Of a DNA stretch of 16,891 bases, positions 8,401 to 13,994 are shown piece by piece. The notes below the pieces were generated by a model. The model was not told the origin of the DNA and searched no databases. It was given only the letters and a program-made list of their open reading frames with translations. The stretch lies in assembly GCA_937894725.1 (NCBI GenBank), contig CALAYL010000087.1, forward strand, positions 1 to 16,891. The letters are read 5' to 3'. The stretch is from an uncultured Bacteroidota bacterium (lineage in GTDB: Bacteria > Bacteroidota > Bacteroidia > Chitinophagales > LD1). Numbering within the stretch: position 1 is the first letter of the stretch; each line of letters starts with the position of its first letter. The position numbers were made by a program, and so were the translations under genes.

Positions 8401-11400
8401 ATTCCATTTTGGTTAAAATCTATCCAAACTGATATAATGCTTGCTCCTGATAAGGTTACAGTTAAGTTGGTAGATACTAATTGATATAAGTCTGTAGTAG
8501 CTACACCTGTATCTGGGAAAGCAGTATAAGCTCCTGCGCCCACCGTATTACATGTAGATGTATTATTAATTGTACCAAACTGTACCTTTGTGATGTCATT
8601 TCCTCCACAGAAACCACCTAGACTTGTTTTACAATAGCACAATGTAGCCGGACTAGCTGTGATCTTAAATACATTTGAGTATGAAGAGTCCACACAAGTT
8701 ACTTTCAATCTATAGAAAGCTGAATCTACAAGTGGTGCTGTAGTAATAGTAGAAGTAGCAAAACCAGTGCCTGTATAATTTGTCCATGTAGTGCCATTTG
8801 TACTTACTTGCCATTGAAGCGCAGTACCTAAAGAGTAGCCTGTATCTACTAATGTGGTAGTAGTACCATTACAAACGGAAGAAAGGCCATATACGTTACC
8901 AGCAGCAGGTGGATTAGTACAAGCTGGAGCTGCAGTAATATTTACGGTATAATCTTCTGTTTCGCCATAGCTATACGTACCACAAGCAGTAGGCACCGTT
9001 GATTCTCTAAGTACTAATCGCATAGTGGTTTGACCAAGCGTAGCAGATAGAGGAGGTGATACGGTGAAAGTAGGAATTGTATTTAAACCTGTAGTAAGAG
9101 CACTTGTGTAAACTGTTTCGCCTGGGTCTGTAAACAACCCATTTTGATTAAAATCTACAAAAGCAACCAAATAAGCGCCAAAGTGAGAACCAGAACAAGA
9201 ACCATTTACAACTCTTACCGTTGAAGCTACTGTTTGTTGCATATTGCCTATAAATGCTCTGTTGTCTGTGTAGCTTTCGCATATTGTACCTAAAGTTCCT
9301 TTTGCTACAGTGCTATAAAACACTGAGTCAATTTTAGTGTCAGCAGTACTAGTAGAATTCGATAAACAATAACATTGAGTAGCAGGTTTCATAGATACTT
9401 TATATATAGGCGTGGTATCGTTTACTCCACTACAACCTACTACCGCTCTAAAGTAAGTAGAATCTGGCAAAACTTTGTTTAGGGTAGCATTTGAATCTGC
9501 TACATCAAAGCTAAATGTAACCCCATCAGTAGAAGTCAACCATTGATAGCTAAGCCCTCCCGACAAAGTAGCGCCTGTAAGTGATAAGCTTGCGCTAGTA
9601 TTTGGGCAAATTGGATTAGCAGATGCTGTGATAGTACCCGCTGTAGGGGCACCTGCACATACATTTACTAATGTAAGGTTATCTACACCTATATCATTTA
9701 AACCATAGTCAGAACGTGCTTGAAGTCGTACAATACATTGCGGTCTGAGTACTACTCCCAAGCTCACTACTTTTTTTGTCCAAGTAGCAGAAGTGCCGAA
9801 TCCTGCAAGTAGATTAAATGTTGTACCATTGTCGTCTGAGAAAAACACAAATAATGAGTCCGTTCCTGTCAAATTCAAATGATCAAACTGAAGTTCAATA
9901 GGATCTGGATTTAGCATATTTACATACAAATCTAATTGACCTGAAAGACCTGAAGAGACATCATATGTATGGAAATTAGCGGCCCCTGTGCCTGTAAATC
10001 CAGTTACAATCCCTGTGCTTCCACTCCATGCGGCAGTAGCCCCTTGATCTTGCCTTCTCCAAGAGTTATTGCCAGTTACAGGATTATTTCTCCATTCGGT
10101 TCCAGGCACATCTGTGTTTCCACATACACTTATCCAATTATCAAAAGATTGTACATAAGGGACTGTTGCATAAGTAGGATTGTTAAGGTTAACCGTAATG
10201 TGAGAGGTGTCAGCCAAAGAAGAAACAGCACAAGTGTTGATAAATCTAAAATACTTAGTGCCCGTGGCATTTGTATAGTTATATGTTTTGCCAGTAGCAG
10301 ATGGTATAGATGTCCAAGTGATACTATCCGTTGATTCCTCCCACTTATAACTGGTACCTGCTCCATCAATAGAAGAGATACCTGTAGCAGTCAATAAAGA
10401 AGAAGCACCTATACAAACTGGATTTACAGAGGCAGTTAAAGTACCAGCACTAGGTTGTCCTGCACAGCTAGGCACTAAAAACTCATCAGCTCCTATACTA
10501 GGTGTAGAAGTACTTCTAGTTTGTCCATCAATATCTGTAGTGATTGGAAGTGGAGTACCCGCTGTCATAAAACCTACATTGATAGAGTTGGCAATGTCAA
10601 TATGCAAGTCCGTAGCTGAGACAAAAGCAGCTTGAACACTCACAGAGTTAGCATCTTTAGAGGTAGCCGTTTGCCAGGCAGCCAAGGTAGTCTGATTAGC
10701 CGTCAAGTAGCCTACATTTCCACTAGCTGCAGAATAGTTATTATAGTTCACTACTCCACCTGATATTATATTTATTGAACCTAAATACATACAATAGGTA
10801 CCTGTTCCTACGTTATCATTTACTACCAAGTTGTTTCTAAACTCTGCAATAGTAGCCGTAGTAGATGATACATATACGCCATGGCTAGTATAGTTAGAAA
10901 CAGTACCTGTAGTATGTAATGGAACATAAATAGTGTTATAATTTATCTTTAGTAGGGTTGCTGCTACGGCTACCCTAATTCCATTAGCTATAAACGAGGA
11001 TGTGGCACTAGTTGAATATTTAGAGGCCCCTACTGTAATCATATTGTTGTAAATCTCGATATCATTATTAGTAGTAGCACTCGATATATTTATGCCAAAT
11101 GCTCCATATCCAAAAGTAGTAGGCTGATATACAACTAATGTATTCGTTCTTATTTTTGCACCAGGGTTTGCTGCTGCTAATTCTATTCCACTAAGGGAAG
11201 CCGAAAATCCTAACCCTGAAATTGAAATATCGCCAGATCTAATCGTGTTTCCTTCTACTAAAGCAGAAGTAGCGCCAGCAGTAGCAGATGTATATGATAA
11301 ATACACACAAGAATTACCAATATTATCTGCCAAACTTGATGCACTACCAAAAACGTTGTTTCTAACTATTAATCCTGTATTTGGATATGTTGCAGATGCA

Positions 11401-12074
11401 CCAGCAGCATATATTCCATGATAACATCTTGTGATTAAATTATTTTCTATGACGGTGTTCAAACTGCTATAAGCACCCGTAGTGATCGAGGTTGAATTTG
11501 ACATCACTACACCATAGCTAGTGGTTGTAGATGTGCCACTGTTTCTACCTCCTGTGATGATACAGTTTTTGACCGTGTTATTATCTGCTCCATCCGCTCC
11601 AGTAGTACTTGTAGAAGAAAGTCTGATCGCAGCCGTTCCTGTAGAAGCATTTGTGGCTACGACAAAACTAAGGTTTCTCAGGCCTGATGTCAATGGGTCG
11701 TCACCATCAATAGTTACATTATCAGCACCACTGAGTTCTATCATTCCTTTACTAGCTGTAGGAGCTGCTGCTGAATTTATCGTCCAATTTCCACCAGAAG
11801 GTTTGATAGAAATAGTAGTGTAACTCGAAGGCGAGGCACTTTTCAATAAAGGCACAGATACCGCAGGCTCAGTAGTATTGCCTGTGATAGCTATATCTAT
11901 GGTACCCGTATGTGTACCCGCATTGATAGCTCCAAAAGCGGCATTTAATGTGGTGTAAGATGCTGTGAGCGTACCTCCAGTAGCTGTCACATCCACTTGA
12001 GCCATAGCATTGCTGGTAGCGAGTACTAAGCAAATTGAAACGAATCTAGTTAGCAGTTTTGTAAAAATTCTCAT
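5421..12074 (-). CDS. Giant T9SS-secreted multidomain protein with two GEVED domains and SprB repeats
   Basis: This 2217-residue cell-surface or secreted protein is probably an adhesin or matrix component. I start it at the ATG at 12074, which puts a clean signal peptide first (MRIFTKLLTRFVSICLVLAT, then SNAMAQ). The longer frame to 12137 adds 21 residues that would spoil it. In order: residues ~95-530, repeated N-x-I/V and NNxI turns typical of right-handed beta-helices; ~535-900, Ig-like segments and a jelly-roll-like block (HLNLTGTDSLFVFFSDDNG); ~900-1045 and ~1145-1290, two GEVED domains (DFNQNG, ending GETEDY); ~1390-1527, a beta-sandwich with LWFTFTAPASGRVSVQSP; ~1602-2126, seven SprB repeats; ~2136-2217, a type A T9SS sorting domain (VYPNPTSGKFQI, GLYFVKL, ending KRINVIK). 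The last domain sends it through the outer membrane and is normally cleaved there. The target it binds is unknown. Confidence 0.93.
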   Translation of the reverse strand: MRIFTKLLTRFVSICLVLATSNAMAQVDVTATGGTLTASYTTLNAAFGAINAGTHTGTIDIAITGNTTEPAVSVPLLKSASPSSYTTISIKPSGGNWTINSAAAPTASKGMIELSGADNVTIDGDDPLTSGLRNLSFVVATNASTGTAAIRLSSTSTTGADGADNNTVKNCIITGGRNSGTSTTTSYGVVMSNSTSITTGAYSSLNTVIENNLITRCYHGIYAAGASATYPNTGLIVRNNVFGSASSLADNIGNSCVYLSYTSATAGATSALVEGNTIRSGDISISGLGFSASLSGIELAAANPGAKIRTNTLVVYQPTTFGYGAFGINISSATTNNDIEIYNNMITVGASKYSTSATSSFIANGIRVAVAATLLKINYNTIYVPLHTTGTVSNYTSHGVYVSSTTATIAEFRNNLVVNDNVGTGTYCMYLGSINIISGGVVNYNNYSAASGNVGYLTANQTTLAAWQTATSKDANSVSVQAAFVSATDLHIDIANSINVGFMTAGTPLPITTDIDGQTRSTSTPSIGADEFLVPSCAGQPSAGTLTASVNPVCIGASSLLTATGISSIDGAGTSYKWEESTDSITWTSIPSATGKTYNYTNATGTKYFRFINTCAVSSLADTSHITVNLNNPTYATVPYVQSFDNWISVCGNTDVPGTEWRNNPVTGNNSWRRQDQGATAAWSGSTGIVTGFTGTGAANFHTYDVSSGLSGQLDLYVNMLNPDPIELQFDHLNLTGTDSLFVFFSDDNGTTFNLLAGFGTSATWTKKVVSLGVVLRPQCIVRLQARSDYGLNDIGVDNLTLVNVCAGAPTAGTITASANPICPNTSASLSLTGATLSGGLSYQWLTSTDGVTFSFDVADSNATLNKVLPDSTYFRAVVGCSGVNDTTPIYKVSMKPATQCYCLSNSTSTADTKIDSVFYSTVAKGTLGTICESYTDNRAFIGNMQQTVASTVRVVNGSCSGSHFGAYLVAFVDFNQNGLFTDPGETVYTSALTTGLNTIPTFTVSPPLSATLGQTTMRLVLRESTVPTACGTYSYGETEDYTVNITAAPACTNPPAAGNVYGLSSVCNGTTTTLVDTGYSLGTALQWQVSTNGTTWTNYTGTGFATSTITTAPLVDSAFYRLKVTCVDSSYSNVFKITASPATLCYCKTSLGGFCGGNDITKVQFGTINNTSTCNTVGAGAYTAFPDTGVATTDLYQLVSTNLTVTLSGASIISVWIDFNQNGIFEVSEWTQVSTNSALASVGINVPGSALLGKTGMRIRSRATGNSNGAGDACSNFGSGETEDYIVNILPAPPCTTPALAGTITGPSSATTYSNGQYIVTGAVGTKAWQYAFNPAGPFTQLGITGDTINVALNFVDTVYIRIIASSPGCANDTTLVPFKTVAYLLGNNVCDAVPLSLGTSGYFKTTAANTQVGEPAPASGWLNTTLSNTLWFTFTAPASGRVSVQSPDFDTQLALWDALNCDTILKGGATLIAANDDDPIYTTHGGVQFSSYFTATCLTPGKTYYLQLDPYSAPGDSTRMIITDLGAVNTSFTLDTAYCAGAPVVNLNPATAGGTFTGTGVSGTTFSPATAGVGGPYTITYKIGVCDSLVKTTKVVAAPTANDSITNVSCNGGNNGAIDVTISGVGPFTSRWSNGATTEDLTGLAAGTYTDTITNAIGCRLVFGPRSVAQPSAITLTPTQKNVLCNGGATGKVKLSVAGGTAPYTFLWSTGATADSIDAIVSGSYTATVTDANGCTTTGTYNVTQPTALMAMLDSATNVSCHGGANGAAYASAMGGTSPYTYLWSNATATPSVTGVAAGVYTMTATDDNGCTTTTSATITEPSAIAVGLDSITSPKCNGDSTASVEITVTGGTGALTFAWSNGTTNEDLTNTTGGSYTVSVTDANLCLATATYTISQPATISIVIDSTKNVKCAGQSNGAIYITISGGTGPYTASWSNGSTVPDATGLAAGTYNVTVTDANGCTATAGPVTLTAPAALVVTLDSTRNVKCAGQTTGGVYITVVGGTTAYNYVWSNGPTTQDLTAVVAGTYTVSVTDANGCTGTASSTVTAPTAMVLTTTKTNEFQGGAKGTASVAATGGTPTYTYAWSNGQTTASITNLVAGTYNVTVTDANGCTATSSAVVSFVSGVGNVDLVNAYEVYPNPTSGKFQIAVELAKTSDVKIEIVGSNGQLVKVINERNVDTKVFDVDEEIAAGLYFVKLNFGETQVTKRINVIK
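5697..7271 (-). repeat. Seven tandem SprB repeats (~75 aa each)
   Basis: The 1575-nt array codes seven units averaging 75 residues. The pattern is N-V-x-C, then N-G, then GGT-x-P-Y-x-Y-x-WSNG, then L-x-AGTY-x-V-x-VTDANGC, ending with Q/E/A-P-(S/T)-A-(I/L). Most units keep both Cys, consistent with one disulfide per module. The last unit has lost the first Cys (KTNEFQGGAKG). Units 5 and 6 are closest to each other (both NVKCAGQ). The repeats have diverged and are not nucleotide-identical. Confidence 0.92.
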
Positions 12075-12101
12075 AAAGTTATTTTTAATGTAGTAAGGCG
12101 G

Positions 12102-12133
12102 TAAAGATAATCTAACTAATTTAAATTTACAAA
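12102..12133 (-). promoter_or_regulatory. Candidate promoter of the giant secreted protein gene
   Basis: On the minus strand TTTG (12133-12130) and TATCTTTA (12109-12102) are separated by 20 nt, one mismatch and one extra spacer base from the Bacteroidota consensus. It sits 28 nt or more before the ATG at 12074, which also supports that start over the one at 12137, since the upstream ATG would lie outside the transcript. Confidence 0.45.
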
Positions 12134-12182
12134 ACATATTTTTGGTATGATTGTAGTGGTATAATCAGAAGAAAAACGATTT

Positions 12183-12668
12183 ATGTATTTAAGATTAAGC
12201 TTTTTAATTATGCTTTTGTGCTACCTACCTTTAAAAGCACAGGTAGATACTTTTGCATTTGCAACCACCCAAAAAGACACGGTGCTCTTTTCGTCATTGA
12301 GTTTTGAAGATTTCAAAAAAGCGGCTGCTTTTGAAAACAAGCCTTATTTTATTATGTTTTCGGCTCCATGGTGTAAGCCTTGCCACCGTATCAAAAATGA
12401 AATTTTCACTCTTCCCAAAATAGTCCAATTAGCCAACGAACAATTTTTGGCCTATTATGTGGATATAGAAAACTTTGATGGTATGGAAATAAATGAAGAG
12501 TTTAAAATAACTCAACTACCTACTATTTTGTTTTTTGACCCAAAAGGAAATCGCACCGACAAGGCTACTGGCTTTTTTGACGGCTACTATTTTTTTCTTA
12601 AAATGCGTTCTAAAATTCCGCCACACCTTAGAAATGTCGAGTGGGATCATATTTATCAAGAAGAATAA
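12183..12668 (+). CDS. Exported thioredoxin-fold protein
   Basis: The 161-residue product has a signal peptide (MYLRLSFLIMLLCYLPLKAQ) and a thioredoxin domain. The active-site motif WCKPC is at residues 63-67, inside YFIMFSAPWCKPCHRIKNE, and the cis-proline loop TQLPTILFF is near residue 113. This resembles DUF255-like or thioredoxin_7 periplasmic proteins that reduce or shuffle disulfides. Both cysteines are present, so redox activity is likely; its substrate is unknown. It is the first gene of a plus-strand trio, 12 nt before the PPK2 gene, and diverges from the giant secreted protein gene. I see no clear promoter in the short divergent gap. A TATAAT at 12160 lacks a matching upstream box. 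Confidence 0.88.
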   Translation: MYLRLSFLIMLLCYLPLKAQVDTFAFATTQKDTVLFSSLSFEDFKKAAAFENKPYFIMFSAPWCKPCHRIKNEIFTLPKIVQLANEQFLAYYVDIENFDGMEINEEFKITQLPTILFFDPKGNRTDKATGFFDGYYFFLKMRSKIPPHLRNVEWDHIYQEE

Positions 12669-12680
12669 AAACATGACCAT

Positions 12681-13415
12681 ATGAGTATCAAAAATCTGGC
12701 AACACGAGCACCCAAGAATTACCAAAAAGAGAAAATAAAGAAAGAAACAGAAATACTAAAAATCAAAATTGGTGAACTACAAGACATGCTTTATGCGCAG
12801 GGCAAATATGCTCTGCTAGTGATTTTTCAAGGTATGGATGCTTCTGGCAAAGATGGCGCTACCAAAAATGTGTTTGAAGCGGTAAATCCAGCAGGATGCA
12901 GGGTGTATGGGTTTAAAAAACCAACAGAGGAGGAGATGAAGCATGATTTTTTGTGGCGAGTACATAAGCAAGCTCCCGAAAAAGGGATGATACAGGTATT
13001 TAACCGTTCCCACTATGAAGATGTATTGATACAAAGAGTACATAAATGGGTTGATGAAAAAACAATTAAAAGCCGTTTTAAGCAGATAAACGATTTTGAG
13101 CAGATGCTCACCGAAAACAGCACTGTGATACTCAAATTTATGCTGAATGTATCTAAAGAAAAGCAACTCGAACGGCTCGAAGAACGACTTTCAGACCCTA
13201 CAAAATATTGGAAACACAACGAAGCCGATATGCAAGAAAGAGCGTATTGGGATGATTATATGAAATCATACGAAGATGTGCTAAAGCATTGTTCAGTTAT
13301 ACCTTGGACGGTAGTGCCAGCAGATCAAAACTGGATAAAAGAATACACTGTGACAAAAAAAGTATTTGAAGCATTAAGTAAATTAGATTTAAAATACCCC
13401 ACAGCACAATCATGA
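12681..13415 (+). CDS. ppk2: PPK2-family polyphosphate kinase
   Basis: PPK2 enzymes transfer phosphate between polyphosphate and nucleotides, mostly making NDPs or NTPs from NMPs or NDPs at the expense of polyphosphate, in the cytoplasm. The 244-residue product has a single PPK2 domain. Visible features are the Walker A GMDASGKDG (residues 51-59), the conserved block VFNRSHYEDVL (106-116) that includes the Walker B-like Asp, and the lid RLSDPTKYWKHNEADMQERA (169-188) followed by YWDDYMKSYE. Size and lid suggest the short class that includes PPK2-II and PPK2-III; I cannot tell nucleotide preference from sequence reading. It lies 12 nt after the thioredoxin-fold gene, and its TGA overlaps the next ATG by 4 nt, so it is probably co-transcribed and translationally coupled with the RraA-like gene. 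Confidence 0.93.
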   Translation: MSIKNLATRAPKNYQKEKIKKETEILKIKIGELQDMLYAQGKYALLVIFQGMDASGKDGATKNVFEAVNPAGCRVYGFKKPTEEEMKHDFLWRVHKQAPEKGMIQVFNRSHYEDVLIQRVHKWVDEKTIKSRFKQINDFEQMLTENSTVILKFMLNVSKEKQLERLEERLSDPTKYWKHNEADMQERAYWDDYMKSYEDVLKHCSVIPWTVVPADQNWIKEYTVTKKVFEALSKLDLKYPTAQS

Positions 13416-13894
13416 ATATAAGTACAGCAGATATCAGCGACAGCCATAGAGAAAAAGTAACTGCAGCCGACCCTATTTTCAAAGACTATGGAGGTAGAAA
13501 AAGTTTTTGGGGCGAAATAGTAACCCTCAAAATTTTTGAAGACAATTCTTTCGTTAGAAAAAAACTAGGCGAAGATGGCACTGGCAAAGTGTTGGTAATA
13601 GATGGCGGAGGTTCCATGCGATGCGCACTTCTAGGCGATCAGCTAGGCGAGCTAGCTGTAAAAAACGATTGGGTGGGCATAGTGATTTATGGCTGTCTGA
13701 GAGATAGTATAGCTTTAAGTATTTTGCCGCTGGGCATAAAGGCGCAAGGTACACATCCTTTCAAAACGGATAAAAGAAATGAAGGTCAAGAAAACATCCC
13801 TGTTGCTTTTGCTGGAGTAACTTTTACCCCTGGCCAATACATTTATTGTGATGCTGATGGCATTTTAGTTTCAGACAAAAAACTTGACGTTTAG
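13412..13894 (+). CDS. RraA-like protein with aldolase/decarboxylase motif
   Basis: The 160-residue product is of the RraA / HMG aldolase family. Blocks are VLVIDGGGSMRCALLGDQLG (residues 61-79), GIVIYGCLRD (89-98), GVTFTPGQYIYCDADGILV (135-153) and the final D-V. It has D76 followed by exactly 20 residues and then R97-D98, the D-X20-R-D signature of class II pyruvate aldolases, where Arg binds pyruvate and Asp helps hold the divalent metal. The E. coli RNase E regulator RraA lacks that final Asp. So this copy is more likely a 4-hydroxy-4-methyl-2-oxoglutarate aldolase or oxaloacetate decarboxylase than a pure RNase regulator. Its start overlaps the PPK2 stop (ATGA). A bidirectional terminator follows 43 nt later. 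Confidence 0.85.
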   Translation: MNISTADISDSHREKVTAADPIFKDYGGRKSFWGEIVTLKIFEDNSFVRKKLGEDGTGKVLVIDGGGSMRCALLGDQLGELAVKNDWVGIVIYGCLRDSIALSILPLGIKAQGTHPFKTDKRNEGQENIPVAFAGVTFTPGQYIYCDADGILVSDKKLDV

Positions 13895-13937
13895 TTTCCA
13901 CATTCTCTACATCTACTTTTCTGATTATTTATAAATA

Positions 13938-13973
13938 AAAAAGGGGATGACTTTTTTAAGTCATCCCCTTTTT
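13938..13973. terminator. Bidirectional intrinsic terminator
   Basis: AAAAAGGGGATGACTT and AAGTCATCCCCTTTTT form a perfect 16-bp stem with a TTTT loop. T-runs appear at the end on both strands, so it can stop both the plus-strand RraA-like gene (ends 13894) and the minus-strand SprB-like gene (ends 13995). Confidence 0.95.
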
Positions 13974-13994
13974 GGGTACTGTTCGGTATCGGCA

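Noticed and set aside
12075..12137. Upstream start for the 2217-residue protein
   Set aside because: It would place 21 mixed residues before a clean signal peptide and overlaps the candidate promoter.
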